Part shown: piece after piece, positions 1 through 8,334 of the stretch
Numbering within the stretch: position 1 is the first letter of the stretch
Layout: each line of letters opens with the position of its first letter
From: Acidobacteriota bacterium
GTDB lineage: Bacteria; Acidobacteriota; Thermoanaerobaculia; Multivoradales; Multivoraceae
Assembly: GCA_026707325.1 (NCBI GenBank)
Contig: JAPOXA010000037.1
Coordinates: 186,001 to 250,000 of the forward strand
Direction of reading: 5' to 3'
DNA: 64,000 nucleotides
Program-made: the position numbers and the translations under genes
Notes under the pieces: generated by a model
The model's database searches: none
The model's input: the letters and a program-made list of their open reading frames with translations, nothing else
What the model was told of the DNA's origin: nothing

Positions 1-246
1 CTCCGCGAGGATGGAGCGGTGGATGCGGGCCGCCTTCGCGAACTCGCGGAGAAGGTCGATCGCAAGATGCGGGAGGTCGCTGACCAGGCGCCGAACCTGG
101 AGCCGAGTCAGATCGCCGTCCTCGCCGCGTTGAATCTCGCCAACGAGGCCAACGGTGGAACAGAAGCGGACGGCGGGCGCTACCGGGAACTGGTGGAGCG
201 CGTCTCGATCCTGACCTCCGACCTGGAGGCCGCCCTCGACGCCTGA
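1..246 (+). CDS. zapA: Cell division protein ZapA, 3' part (5' end outside window)
   Basis: ZapA binds FtsZ and cross-links protofilaments at the division ring. The visible C-terminal part has the family hallmarks: a RELAEKVDRKMREVAD helix, then QIAVLAALNLANE, then a heptad-like C-terminal helix ending in LTSDLEAALDA. The reading frame is open to the left edge. The GTG at 19 falls inside the conserved RELA..VDRKM helix region, so it is unlikely to be the true start. The N-terminal beta strands, normally about 20-25 residues, are missing off the edge. A likely 6S RNA lies directly downstream, matching the zapA-ssrS neighbourhood known in many bacteria. Confidence 0.85.
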   Translation, partial: LREDGAVDAGRLRELAEKVDRKMREVADQAPNLEPSQIAVLAALNLANEANGGTEADGGRYRELVERVSILTSDLEAALDA

Positions 247-272
247 CTGTTGCTGAAAGGAACTTTGACCTT

Positions 273-460
273 GCATCCCCTGCGCGGTTCGTGATGAAAG
301 CCGTGGTTGGAACCATCGCTCTTCTCAAGGGAGTCCTTCAACTGCTCGCCCGTGCCAGCCCCGCTCGAACGGGGACGCTAACGGCGGGTGGCGCGGACAC
401 CCACCTGGTCCCGCTCTGGTTCTTTGTCGGGGCGCGTTCACACGGCCCCGCGGGGGATGC
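273..460 (+). ncRNA. ssrS: 6S RNA (SsrS), RNA polymerase-binding regulator
   Basis: The 188-nt span is closed by a 12-bp stem: gcatcccctgcg at 273-284 pairs with cgcgggggatgc at 449-460, with one G-U pair. The length matches the roughly 184-nt E. coli 6S RNA. Further in, cgcccg can pair with cgggtg. The tip is a CCCCG-CTCGAA-CGGGG hairpin at about 361-376. This long, interrupted rod is the expected 6S shape, which mimics an open promoter. The position right after zapA is the known synteny of ssrS. The 3' end is only 23 nt from the rny start, so rny may be read through from the 6S promoter. No covariance-model score was run; the call rests on fold, size and context. Confidence 0.7.
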
Positions 461-483
461 CCTTCTGCCCGGATCGAGGGCCG

Positions 484-2052
484 ATGACCGAAACCACACT
501 CATTGCCGCGGGCGCAGCTCTGGCTACGCTGGCGGCTGCCTGGCTGTTTTGGAGCCTTGCCGGACGGCGTAGCGCGGCGAAGCTGATCGAAGAAGCGAGG
601 CGCCAGGCCAGGAGCCTCGTTGAAGAGACCGAGCGCGACTGCGCGGCCAAACGTCGCGAACAGGAGCTGGCGGCGAAGGAGGAGTTGCTGACGCTTCGCT
701 CGGAGTTCGAGCGATCGACGGTCGAGCAGCGCCGGGCGATGGAAGAGCAGGAGCGGAAGCTCAGCGAACGCCGCGTGCGCTCACGTGAGAAGGCGGCCGC
801 GCTCGAGACGCTCGAGCAGGAACTGAACGGACGGCAGCGGACGCTGGGGGAGGCGGAGAGCCGGCTCGAGGTCGAGCGCGGCGAGGTCGGAGAACGGCTG
901 GAGGAGGTTCGCCGGCAACTGGAACGCGTGTCCGGACTGACCGTGCAGCAGGCCCGCGAGGAATTGAGCCACAGTCTCGAACACGAGGTGCGCATGGAGT
1001 CGGCGCACATGGCCAAGCGGATCGAGGACGAGGCGCGGGAGTCGGCGCAACGCGAGGCCCAGCGGATCATCAGCCTCGCCGTCGAACGTTCCGCGTCCGA
1101 CTACGTCTCGGAGACGACGGTATCCGTGGTCATGCTGCCGAACGACGAGATGAAGGGGCGGATCATCGGCCGCGAGGGGAGGAACATCCGGGCCCTGGAA
1201 CTGACCACCGGCGTCGACCTGATCGTGGACGACACGCCGGAGGCGGTCATTCTCTCGGGCTTCGACCCGTTCCGGCGGGAGATCGCCCGCGTCACCCTGG
1301 AACGGCTGATCGCCGATGGCCGCATCCACCCGGCCCGCATCGAGGAGGTGGCGGCGAAGGTCAAGTCGGAGTTCGAGGATCGAGTGCAGCGCGAGGGCAG
1401 CGAGGCCCTGCTGGAGCTGAACCTGTCCGGTCTTCACCCCGAACTGACCACGCTGCTGGGCCGGCTCCGCTTCCGCACGTCCTACGGCCAGAACGTCCTG
1501 CAGCACAGCAAGGAAGTCGCGTTTCTGGCGGGAACGATGGCGGGCGAGTTGAAAGCCGACGTCCATGTCGCCAAGCGCGCCGGCCTGGTCCACGACATCG
1601 GCAAGGCGGTGGACCGGGAAATGGACGGCACGCACCTGGAGATCGGCATCGACCTGCTGCGTCGCTACGGCGAGAGCGAGGAGGTGGTGCACGCGATGGC
1701 CTGTCACCACGGCGACTACGACCCGGAGACGGTCGAGGCGGTTCTCGTGACCGCCGCCGACGCGGTCTCCGCGGCCCGTCCCGGCGCCCGGCGGGAGGTC
1801 CTCGAGAACTACGTGAAGCGCCTCAAGAAGCTGGAGGACCTGGCATCGAAGTTCAAGGGCGTCCAGAAGAGCTACGCGATCCAGGCCGGCCGGGAAGTGC
1901 GGGTCATCGTCGACTGCAAGGAGCTCAGCGACGAGCAGGCCGTGTGGCTGAGCCGCGACGTGGCGCGCAAGATCGAGAGCGAGCTCACGTATCCGGGCCA
2001 GATCAAGGTCACCGTGATCCGTGAGTCGCGGTCGATCGAGTACGCGCGCTGA
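484..2052 (+). CDS. rny: Ribonuclease Y
   Basis: A membrane-anchored endoribonuclease that starts bulk mRNA decay. The 522-residue product has one N-terminal transmembrane helix (about 5-24), a long charged coiled coil (about 30-190), a KH RNA-binding domain with the IIGREGRNIRALE loop near residue 227, and an HD hydrolase domain with VHDIGKA near 368 and CHHGDYDPET further on. The length matches the family (about 520). ATG 484 was chosen because it starts right before the anchor helix and follows a GAGGG; in-frame starts upstream lie inside the predicted 6S RNA. YmdB follows 10 nt downstream, the usual rny-ymdB pair. Confidence 0.95.
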   Translation: MTETTLIAAGAALATLAAAWLFWSLAGRRSAAKLIEEARRQARSLVEETERDCAAKRREQELAAKEELLTLRSEFERSTVEQRRAMEEQERKLSERRVRSREKAAALETLEQELNGRQRTLGEAESRLEVERGEVGERLEEVRRQLERVSGLTVQQAREELSHSLEHEVRMESAHMAKRIEDEARESAQREAQRIISLAVERSASDYVSETTVSVVMLPNDEMKGRIIGREGRNIRALELTTGVDLIVDDTPEAVILSGFDPFRREIARVTLERLIADGRIHPARIEEVAAKVKSEFEDRVQREGSEALLELNLSGLHPELTTLLGRLRFRTSYGQNVLQHSKEVAFLAGTMAGELKADVHVAKRAGLVHDIGKAVDREMDGTHLEIGIDLLRRYGESEEVVHAMACHHGDYDPETVEAVLVTAADAVSAARPGARREVLENYVKRLKKLEDLASKFKGVQKSYAIQAGREVRVIVDCKELSDEQAVWLSRDVARKIESELTYPGQIKVTVIRESRSIEYAR

Positions 2053-2062
2053 GGGAGTCCGG

Positions 2063-2848
2063 ATGGCACGCTTCCTCTTCGTCGGCGACGTGGTCGGGAA
2101 GCCCGGACGGCGAGCGCTGTCGCGGCTGCTGACGGAGTTGATCGACCGCCGCCGGGTCGACGCCGCGGTGGTCAATGTCGAGAACGCCGCCGGCGGCAGC
2201 GGCGTGACTCCGGGCGTGCTCGAGGAACTCTCGGCCCTGCCGATCGACTGCATGACGACGGGAAATCACGCCTGGGCGAAGAAGGAAGGCGTGCCGTTCT
2301 ACGACCGGATCCCGAACCTGTTGCGGCCCGCGAACTACCCTGAGGGCAATCCCGGGCGCGGGGTCTTCGTCGGCGAGCTGCCGGTGGGCACTCCGTACGC
2401 GGTGGTCAACCTGGAGGGCCAGACCTTCATGAAGCCGCTGCCCTCGCCGTTCGCCGCCGCCGACTCCATCCTGGCCGGCCTGGATCCGGCGATCCGGATC
2501 GTCCTGGTCGACTTCCACGCCGAAGCGACGAGCGAGAAGCAGGCGTTCGCCTACCACCTGGACGGCAGGGTGACCGCGGTGCTCGGCACCCACACCCACG
2601 TGCCGACCGCCGACGCCCGCGTCCTGCCGCAGGGTACGGCGCTGGTGACGGACGTCGGCATGACCGGTCCCTACGACTCGGTGATCGGCGTGCGCGCCGA
2701 CCGGGCGCTCAAGCGCTTTCTCCTGAACACGCCGGCCGGCTTCGAGGTCGCAAAACGGGATGTCCGTCTGGCGGCCGCCCTGGTCGACGCGGACGAAGCG
2801 ACGGGCCGGGCCACCAGGATCGAGTCCCTGCTGCTCCCGGTCGACTGA
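2063..2848 (+). CDS. ymdB: YmdB-family metallophosphoesterase
   Basis: A 261-residue protein of the YmdB family, calcineurin-like phosphodiesterases active on 2',3'-cyclic nucleotides in Bacillus. Metal-binding and signature motifs appear in order: FVGDVVGKPGR near residue 6, VENAAGG, TTGNHAW near 67, DFHAEATSEK near 150, and GTHTHVPTAD near 175. The ATG at 2063 follows a GGGAG and sits 10 nt after the rny stop. A longer frame begins inside rny but has no family match. Both genes are probably one transcript concerned with RNA turnover. Confidence 0.93.
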   Translation: MARFLFVGDVVGKPGRRALSRLLTELIDRRRVDAAVVNVENAAGGSGVTPGVLEELSALPIDCMTTGNHAWAKKEGVPFYDRIPNLLRPANYPEGNPGRGVFVGELPVGTPYAVVNLEGQTFMKPLPSPFAAADSILAGLDPAIRIVLVDFHAEATSEKQAFAYHLDGRVTAVLGTHTHVPTADARVLPQGTALVTDVGMTGPYDSVIGVRADRALKRFLLNTPAGFEVAKRDVRLAAALVDADEATGRATRIESLLLPVD

Positions 2849-2866
2849 CGCGGCGGCGGCGACCCG

Positions 2867-3739
2867 CTACTTGGCGGTCCCGGGCTCGAGTTCGGCCAGG
2901 CCCCGCCAGGTGCTCTTGCTGTCGTCGAAGGAGGGCAGCGGCGGCTCGATGCCGCGCTTCTCGTTCACCTGCCAGGACCAGACGTAGGACCATTTGAGGT
3001 AGGTGCCGTAGGCCTGGAGCAGGCAGAACACGAGGCCGCGCATGCCGTCGAGCACGCCGAACTGCAGGCCGTACGTGCGCAGGAAGCGCCACAGGGAGCG
3101 CCCCAGGACCTCGGCGGGACCGGACCGGCGGCCGTCGCGCCAGAGCTGGGCCGCTCCCCACCAGCTGTAGCGCTGGATCCTCCGGGAGTAGGAGAGCAGG
3201 TCGTCGACCATGAAGTGGTCCATGGGACGCCGGAGCACCGGCGCCGGCGTCCGGGTCAGCATGTCCGCGTGGACGCGGCGGTTCGGGTACCGGCCCGCGT
3301 CGCGGCGCAGCAGGCGGACGACGCGGTCGTGCTGCCAGCCGGAGAAGCGGATCACCTTGCCCAGGAAGAACACCCGCCGCTTGATGGTGTAGGCGTCCTG
3401 GGCCGGTTCTCCACCCTGGAACAGCGCCTCGATCTCCGCCCGGAGTTCGGGTGTGCAGCGTTCGTCGGCATCGAGAATCAGCACCCACTCGTTCTGGGTC
3501 TGGTCCATCGCCCAGTTCTTCTGCGACGCGGAACCGTAGTAGGTGCGCTGGACGAAGCGGGCGCGCTCGCACCCGCGCACGATCTCCGGAGTGCGGTCGG
3601 TGGAGAAGGAGTCGACGACCAGCACTTCGTCGCACCAGTCGAGGGACGCGAGGCAGTCGGCGATGTGACGTTCCTCGTTGTAGGTGGTCACCAGGGCCGA
3701 AATCGGCGGCCGCCCTTCGTCTTCCGGCGTTCCGTCCAC
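2867..3739 (-). CDS. Family 2 glycosyltransferase (LPS core type, WaaE/KdtX-like)
   Basis: A 290-residue GT-A enzyme, probably adding a sugar to the LPS core or another surface glycan at the inner membrane. The fold starts at SALVTTYNEERHIADCL, followed by EVLVVDSFSTD and a DAD metal-binding triplet at residues 90-92 (LILDADERC). A YGSASQKNWAMDQ segment before it is typical of the WaaE-like subgroup. A hydrophobic patch near residue 220 may associate with the membrane. The start is GTG 3739, with a TACAAT box 6 nt upstream and no room for a Shine-Dalgarno sequence, so translation may be leaderless. It is divergent from a PagL-like gene and convergent with ymdB. The acceptor sugar cannot be told. 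Confidence 0.85.
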   Translation of the reverse strand: MDGTPEDEGRPPISALVTTYNEERHIADCLASLDWCDEVLVVDSFSTDRTPEIVRGCERARFVQRTYYGSASQKNWAMDQTQNEWVLILDADERCTPELRAEIEALFQGGEPAQDAYTIKRRVFFLGKVIRFSGWQHDRVVRLLRRDAGRYPNRRVHADMLTRTPAPVLRRPMDHFMVDDLLSYSRRIQRYSWWGAAQLWRDGRRSGPAEVLGRSLWRFLRTYGLQFGVLDGMRGLVFCLLQAYGTYLKWSYVWSWQVNEKRGIEPPLPSFDDSKSTWRGLAELEPGTAK

Positions 3740-3745
3740 GCGCGC

Positions 3746-3751
3746 ATTGTA
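3746..3751 (-). promoter_or_regulatory. TACAAT -10 box for the GT2 gene
   Basis: On the minus strand TACAAT ends 6 nt before GTG 3739. This is the spacing of a transcription start at the start codon. One of at least eight such boxes in this window. Confidence 0.45.
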
Positions 3752-3760
3752 TGCGGAGGG

Positions 3761-3766
3761 TAGGCT
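3761..3766 (+). promoter_or_regulatory. TAGGCT -10 box for the PagL-like gene
   Basis: TAGGCT ends 8 nt before GTG 3775. It forms a back-to-back pair with the TACAAT box of the divergent GT2 gene. Confidence 0.4.
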
Positions 3767-3774
3767 ACGCGGCC

Positions 3775-4326
3775 GTGCGCTACCCCGGTCCGCGCAACGT
3801 AGCGCTTGGTCTGCCGTTTGCCTGGCTGGCGTTGTTGGGGTTGCTGGGGAGCTTGGTGGCCCCGCGCGCCTTCGCCTGCAACGCGGAGGGGGAGCACGCC
3901 GGGCCCAGCCGCGCGGACGAGGCCGGTCTGAGAGTCAGCACCGGAGTGACCGACTTCGGCAGGGGCCACGAGACCGTCGAGGTCGGCATCGAGCATCGCT
4001 TTGCCACCGACTGGTGCCTGGGGCTGGGTCCCCATGTGGGCGCTTTCGTGACCCTCGACGAGTCGTTCTTCCTCTACGCGGGCACCGACCAGCGGATCAA
4101 CCTCGGACGTTTCTGGTTCATCGACACCGGCACCTCCGTGGGTTTCTACGAGAAGGGGGACGGCAAGGACATCGGCGGCGAGTTCGAGTTTCGCACCGGG
4201 ATCGCGGTCGGACGGCGGTTGCGGGACGGCTCGCGCCTGAGCTTCGGCTTCTTCCACATGTCCAACTCGTCCTACTATCGTCGCAACCCGGGAATGAACT
4301 CCCTCCTTCTTCGCTGGTCGAGGTAG
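3775..4326 (+). CDS. PagL-like lipid A 3-O-deacylase (acyloxyacyl hydrolase family)
   Basis: A secreted outer-membrane beta-barrel protein of 183 residues. A signal peptide (hydrophobic core LPFAWLALLGLLGSLV, cleavage near AFA-C) is followed by alternating beta-strand sequence. The C-terminal FGFFHMSNSSYYRRNPGMN contains the HxSN...NPG signature that carries the catalytic His and Ser of PagL enzymes. PagL removes an acyl chain from lipid A. The neighbouring core-LPS glycosyltransferase fits. GTG 3775 is preferred because of the TAGGCT box 8 nt upstream; ATG 3751 is in frame and would add eight residues, but that start overlaps the promoter box. The third catalytic residue (Glu) could not be assigned. 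Confidence 0.65.
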   Translation: MRYPGPRNVALGLPFAWLALLGLLGSLVAPRAFACNAEGEHAGPSRADEAGLRVSTGVTDFGRGHETVEVGIEHRFATDWCLGLGPHVGAFVTLDESFFLYAGTDQRINLGRFWFIDTGTSVGFYEKGDGKDIGGEFEFRTGIAVGRRLRDGSRLSFGFFHMSNSSYYRRNPGMNSLLLRWSR

Positions 4327-4334
4327 CGCGCAAA

Positions 4335-4622
4335 GTGGCCGTGGATCCGGAACTGCTCGAACTTCTGGTGTGCCCCAGGTCGAAGGGGGCGCTTCAACTC
4401 GTGCCGCTGCCGGCCGCCGTCTGCGGGCGGCTCGTCGCCCGCTACCGGGAGCACTTCGGCGAGGAGGAGCCCGAGGTGTCCGAGGGGCTCTGGTGCCGGG
4501 ACTCCGGTCTCGTCTATCCGATCGTGAGCGACGTCCCGGTGATGCTGGTGAACGAGGCTCTGCAGGCGACCGAGGTGCTGCCGGAAGCAGCCGAAGAGGG
4601 CGGGCAGGCGCCCGGCGCGTGA
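4335..4622 (+). CDS. Trm112-like (YcaR/UPF0434) protein
   Basis: A 95-residue protein of the Trm112/YcaR type. It opens with VDPELLELLVCPRSKGALQL, the usual LL.CP..KG start, and has the second half GLWCRDSGLVYPIVSDVPVML. The zinc site is degenerate: the first CxxC is CPRS and the second is reduced to one Cys (WCRD). In other systems such proteins activate methyltransferases; here the role is unknown. It starts at GTG 4335, 8 nt after the PagL-like stop, and its TGA overlaps the start of the prenyl synthase gene. Confidence 0.8.
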   Translation: MAVDPELLELLVCPRSKGALQLVPLPAAVCGRLVARYREHFGEEEPEVSEGLWCRDSGLVYPIVSDVPVMLVNEALQATEVLPEAAEEGGQAPGA

Positions 4623-5530
4623 GCGACTTTCCCTCCTTCCTGTCCGCCCTCAGGCCGGAGGTCGACGAGACGCTGGACCGGCTGCTGCCGGACGCGGGAA
4701 CCGAGCCGGCGGAACTCCACGAGGCGATGCGGTACAGCGTGTTCGCGGGCGGGAAGCGGGTCCGGCCGGCCCTGGTCGTCCTCGCCGGCGAAGCCTGGGG
4801 AGGCGCCCGCGAGGACCTGCTGGTGGGCGGAGCGGCCCTTGAGATGGTCCACACGTTCAGCCTGATCCATGACGATCTGCCGGCCCTGGACGACGACGAC
4901 CTGCGGCGGGGGAGGCCGACTCTTCACCGCGCGCGGGGAGAGGCGATGGCGGTGCTGGCCGGCGACGCGCTGCTGAACCGGGCCTACGAGGTTCTGGGCC
5001 GCGAACCGGCCGGGGCGCCACCCGAACGGCGGCTGGAGGCGGTGCGGGTGGTGGGGGACGCGGTCGGTACGGCGGGGATGATCGGCGGCCAGGTCTTCGA
5101 TCTCCGGCACGAGGGTGATCTTGCGGTCGGAGGACCCGCGCACCCAGGCACTGTCGGCTCGCTGGAGCGGATTCACCGTCTGAAGACGGGAGCCCTGATC
5201 GAGGCGAGCACGCGGCTCGGCGGCGTCTACGCGGGCGCGGGAACCGAGGGGATCGAGCAGCTCGGGCGGATCGGCGCCGAACTGGGCCTCCTGTTTCAGA
5301 TCGGCGACGACATCCTGGACGAGGTCGGCAGTTCGGAGGAACTCGGCAAGACGCCCGGCAAGGACCGGCAGGCCGGGAAGCTGACGTATCCGGGCCTGTT
5401 CGGCCTGGAAGTCAGCCGGAAGAAGGCGCTTCAGGCGGCGGACCGCTGCCTGGTGCTGATCGAGGGGCTGCCCTCCCGCGGCGACCTGTTCAGGGCCCTG
5501 GTCGCGTTCCTGGTCCACCGCGGCTCGTGA
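4619..5530 (+). CDS. ispA: Polyprenyl diphosphate synthase (farnesyl/geranylgeranyl type)
   Basis: Condenses isopentenyl diphosphate with allylic diphosphates for quinone, cell-wall carrier and hopanoid precursors. The 303-residue protein has both aspartate-rich motifs: DDLPALDD at 85-92 with the short-chain spacing, and GDDILD at 229-234. GGKRVRP (44-50) and RIHRLKTGALI (184-194) are also present. Between GGQVFDLRHEG and LERIHRLKTG there are 15 residues (167-181), about eight more than in E. coli IspA. This extra loop is encoded by a copy of a dispersed hairpin repeat. GTG 4619 overlaps the previous stop, and the gene's own TGA overlaps the tlyA start, so the four genes look translationally coupled. 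Confidence 0.92.
   Translation: MSDFPSFLSALRPEVDETLDRLLPDAGTEPAELHEAMRYSVFAGGKRVRPALVVLAGEAWGGAREDLLVGGAALEMVHTFSLIHDDLPALDDDDLRRGRPTLHRARGEAMAVLAGDALLNRAYEVLGREPAGAPPERRLEAVRVVGDAVGTAGMIGGQVFDLRHEGDLAVGGPAHPGTVGSLERIHRLKTGALIEASTRLGGVYAGAGTEGIEQLGRIGAELGLLFQIGDDILDEVGSSEELGKTPGKDRQAGKLTYPGLFGLEVSRKKALQAADRCLVLIEGLPSRGDLFRALVAFLVHRGS
5123..5145. repeat. Dispersed hairpin repeat, module A, inside ispA
   Basis: GCGGTC-GGAG-GACCCGC followed by GCACCC. It matches GCGGGTC-N4-GACCCGC-GCACCC of the copies at 29833 and 30992, less one G in the left arm. It is in frame and encodes the core of the extra loop in the prenyl synthase. Confidence 0.7.
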
Positions 5531-6255
5531 AGCGGCGGCTCGATCGACTGCTGGTCGAGCGCGGGCTGTTCGCCAGCCGGGAACGGGCGAAGCGGGCCGT
5601 GATGGCGGGCTGGGTCTGGGTCGACGGGGAACGCCGGGACAAGCCGGGGACGGCGGTGCCGAGCGCCGCCGCTGTCGAGGTGCGAGGCCGCGCTGAACCC
5701 TACGTGTCACGGGGCGGCCGCAAGCTCGAGCAGGCGCTGGCCGCGTTCGACGTGGACGCGACGGCCGCCGTCTGCCTCGACGTCGGCGCCTCGACCGGGG
5801 GCTTCACGGACTGCCTGCTGGCCCATGGAGCGGCACGGGTCTACGCCGTGGACGTGGGCTACGGCCAGCTCGACGCGGGTCTGCGAAACGATCCCCGGGT
5901 GGTCGTGATGGAGCGGATCAACGCCCGTCATCTGCCGTCTGACGCCCTGCCCGAGACCTGCGGCATCGCCACCGTCGACGTCTCCTTCATCTCGATCGTC
6001 AAGGTGGCGCCGGCGCTGCTTCCGCACCTCGCCGCCGGGGCCGACCTGCTGGTCCTGATCAAGCCCCAGTTCGAGGTCGGCCGGGATCAGGTCGGCAAGG
6101 GCGGCGTCGTGCGGGACGACGAGCTGCGGCGGGACATAGCCGCCCGGCGGATCGCCGAACTGGGCGCGCTGGGGCTCGAGTTCAGAGCCTCGGTAGACTG
6201 CGAGCTTCGGGGACCGGCAGGCAACCGCGAGATCTTCGCCCACTTCAGGACATGA
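5527..6255 (+). CDS. tlyA: TlyA-family rRNA 2'-O-methyltransferase / hemolysin A
   Basis: A 242-residue protein with an N-terminal S4 RNA-binding domain (RLDRLLVERGLFASRERAKR, residues 4-23, and VSRGGRKLEQAL near 60) fused to a Rossmann methyltransferase domain (LDVGASTGGFTDCLL near 80, then VDVGYGQLDAGLRND). The KPQFE motif (near 180) and late NREIFAHF are family-typical. TlyA enzymes methylate cytidines in 16S and/or 23S rRNA using SAM; some relatives lack this activity. GTG 5527 overlaps the prenyl synthase stop. nadK begins 4 nt after its stop, an arrangement common in many bacteria. Confidence 0.9.
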   Translation: MKRRLDRLLVERGLFASRERAKRAVMAGWVWVDGERRDKPGTAVPSAAAVEVRGRAEPYVSRGGRKLEQALAAFDVDATAAVCLDVGASTGGFTDCLLAHGAARVYAVDVGYGQLDAGLRNDPRVVVMERINARHLPSDALPETCGIATVDVSFISIVKVAPALLPHLAAGADLLVLIKPQFEVGRDQVGKGGVVRDDELRRDIAARRIAELGALGLEFRASVDCELRGPAGNREIFAHFRT

Positions 6256-6259
6256 GGTC

Positions 6260-7063
6260 GTGACCAGGATCCAGGAAGTCGCGGTCGTCGCCAAGCCGGA
6301 CAGCGCGCGCGCGGCCGCCACCGCCGCCGATGTGGAGAGCTGGCTTCGCGAGCGCGGCGTGACGCCAGGCGACGTCGAGGCAAAGGATCTGGGGCTGATC
6401 GTCGTCCTCGGCGGCGACGGCACGCTGCTCTCGGTCGCGCGCAGCCGGCCGGGCGTGCCGATCGTGGGGGTCAACCTCGGCAGCCTCGGCTACCTGGCGG
6501 AGATCGGTCTCGACCGGCTCTACGCGAACCTGGGGGCCATCCTCGAGGGGCGGTTCGAGGTCGAGGAGAGACTGCTCCTGGACGTCGAGTTGCGGCACGC
6601 GGCAGGCGGCATGGAGCGTTACCGCGCGCTCAACGACGCGGTCGTGCACAAGAGCGCCCTTGCGCGGATGATCGATCTGGCGGTGGAGATCGACGGCGAG
6701 CCGGTAGCCCGCTACCGGGCGGACGGCCTGATCGTCTCGACGCCGACCGGATCGACGGCGTACAGCCTGTCCGCCGGCGGGCCGATCCTCTACCCGACGC
6801 TGCCGGTCGCGTTGCTGACGCCGATTTCGCCCCACACACTGTCGATGCGGCCGATCGTGGTGCCGGAGCGGAGCACGATCGCGATGACGCTGGGCAGCCT
6901 GGACGAGGAGGTCTACCTCACGCTGGACGGCCAGGAGGGGGCCCGGCTGCATGGCGGCGACCGGGTGGTCGTGACTGCCTCCGAGTCGAGAGCCCTGCTC
7001 GCGAGAGTTGACGGCCAGACCCACTACGACGCCCTGCGCAGCAAGCTCCGCTGGGGCGAGTGA
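6260..7063 (+). CDS. nadK: NAD kinase
   Basis: Phosphorylates NAD to NADP in the cytosol. The 267-residue product has the catalytic GGDGT loop at 51-55, [13 protein letters not shown] (about 75), a [11 protein letters not shown] segment (near 120) and the nucleotide-binding [21 protein letters not shown] stretch that starts near residue 154. The N-terminus is short. The length is at the lower end for the family. Start GTG 6260 lies 4 nt after tlyA. A TAGACT at 6194-6199 inside tlyA could be an extra promoter, but this is weak. Confidence 0.95.
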   Translation: MTRIQEVAVVAKPDSARAAATAADVESWLRERGVTPGDVEAKDLGLIVVLGGDGTLLSVARSRPGVPIVGVNLGSLGYLAEIGLDRLYANLGAILEGRFEVEERLLLDVELRHAAGGMERYRALNDAVVHKSALARMIDLAVEIDGEPVARYRADGLIVSTPTGSTAYSLSAGGPILYPTLPVALLTPISPHTLSMRPIVVPERSTIAMTLGSLDEEVYLTLDGQEGARLHGGDRVVVTASESRALLARVDGQTHYDALRSKLRWGE

Positions 7064-7088
7064 CCCCCACGGCTGCGCCTTCCGCTGG

Positions 7089-7094
7089 TACGAT
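7089..7094 (+). promoter_or_regulatory. TACGAT -10 box for ribBA
   Basis: TGGTACGAT (extended -10) ends 7 nt before ATG 7102, putting transcription start at or next to the start codon. It supports ATG 7102 over the in-frame GTG 7060. Confidence 0.5.
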
Positions 7095-7101
7095 CGCAGC
7101 C

Positions 7102-8334
7102 ATGAAGGATCGAGACAACGCGCGGGAGTCATCCCACTTCACGCCGATCGAGGAAGCGGTCGAGATCTTCCGCGACGGCGGACAGGTGATCATCGTCGAC
7201 GACGAGGATCGGGAGAACGAGGGCGATCTGGCGATCGCGGCCGAGAAAGTGACTCCCGAGGCGATCAACTTCATGGCCACTCACGGCCGTGGGCTGATCT
7301 GTCTGGCGATGACCGAGGATCGCTGCGACGAACTCGACCTGCCGCTGATGGTCCGGGACAACACGGCGCCCTTCGAGACCGCATTCACGGTGTCGATCGA
7401 GGCCCGCGGCAAGGTCACGACCGGCATCTCGGCGGCCGACCGGGCGGCGACGATCGCCACCGCGATCGACCCCGCCACGCAGCCGCGGGACCTGCTGCGG
7501 CCGGGCCATGTCTTCCCGCTTCGCGCCAAGCGTGGCGGCGTGCTGAAACGCGCCGGGCAGACGGAGGCTTCGGTCGACCTGGCGACGCTGGCGGGGCTGG
7601 CGCCGGCGGGCGTGATCTGCGAGATCATGAACGCGGACGGGTCGATGGCGCGGGTCCCGGACCTCGTCGAGTACAGCCGCCTGCACAAGCTGCCGATGAT
7701 CACGGTGTCGGATCTGATCCGTTACCGGCTGAAGCACGAGAGCCTGGTCAGGCTGATCGCCTCGCCGACCATGCCGACGGGCTTCGGTCCGATGAGGGCT
7801 TTCGCCTACCACGCCGAACTCACCGGCGAGGAGCATGTCGCTTTGGTGATGGGCGAGCCGAAGCCGGACAAGGACATCCTTGTGCGCGTCCACAGCCAGT
7901 GCCTGACGGGCGACGTCTTCCAGTCCGAGCGCTGCGACTGCGGCGTCCAGCTGCACCATGCTCTCGCTACGATCGCCGAGGAAGGCGAGGGCGTTGTGCT
8001 CTACCTGCTGCAGGAGGGGCGGGGCATCGGCCTGTTCAACAAGCTGCGCGCCTACGATCTGCAGGACGAGGGGCACGACACCGTCGAGGCCAACCACAAG
8101 CTCGGATTCAAGGCCGACCTCCGCAACTACGGCATCGGAGCACAGATTCTCCGCGATATCGGCGTTCGCCGGATGCGGCTGATGACGAACAACCCGCACA
8201 AGTACATCGCCCTCTCCGGCTACGGCCTGGAGATCGTCGAACGCGTGCCGATCGAGATCGAGCCGACGGAGTCGAACCGCGACTATCTCCGGGTCAAGCG
8301 GGACAAGATGGGCCACCTGCTGAAGCTGGTTTGA
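7102..8334 (+). CDS. ribBA: Bifunctional DHBP synthase / GTP cyclohydrolase II
   Basis: Provides both precursors of riboflavin. Residues 1-205 are 3,4-dihydroxy-2-butanone 4-phosphate synthase ([53 protein letters not shown]). Residues 210-410 are GTP cyclohydrolase II, with the zinc cysteines in [18 protein letters not shown] (near 266-281) and the [14 protein letters not shown] and TNNPHKY motifs. ATG 7102 was chosen because a TACGAT box sits 7 nt before it; GTG 7060 would add 14 non-conserved residues. The TGA overlaps the next gene's TTG start. Confidence 0.96.
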   Translation: MKDRDNARESSHFTPIEEAVEIFRDGGQVIIVDDEDRENEGDLAIAAEKVTPEAINFMATHGRGLICLAMTEDRCDELDLPLMVRDNTAPFETAFTVSIEARGKVTTGISAADRAATIATAIDPATQPRDLLRPGHVFPLRAKRGGVLKRAGQTEASVDLATLAGLAPAGVICEIMNADGSMARVPDLVEYSRLHKLPMITVSDLIRYRLKHESLVRLIASPTMPTGFGPMRAFAYHAELTGEEHVALVMGEPKPDKDILVRVHSQCLTGDVFQSERCDCGVQLHHALATIAEEGEGVVLYLLQEGRGIGLFNKLRAYDLQDEGHDTVEANHKLGFKADLRNYGIGAQILRDIGVRRMRLMTNNPHKYIALSGYGLEIVERVPIEIEPTESNRDYLRVKRDKMGHLLKLV

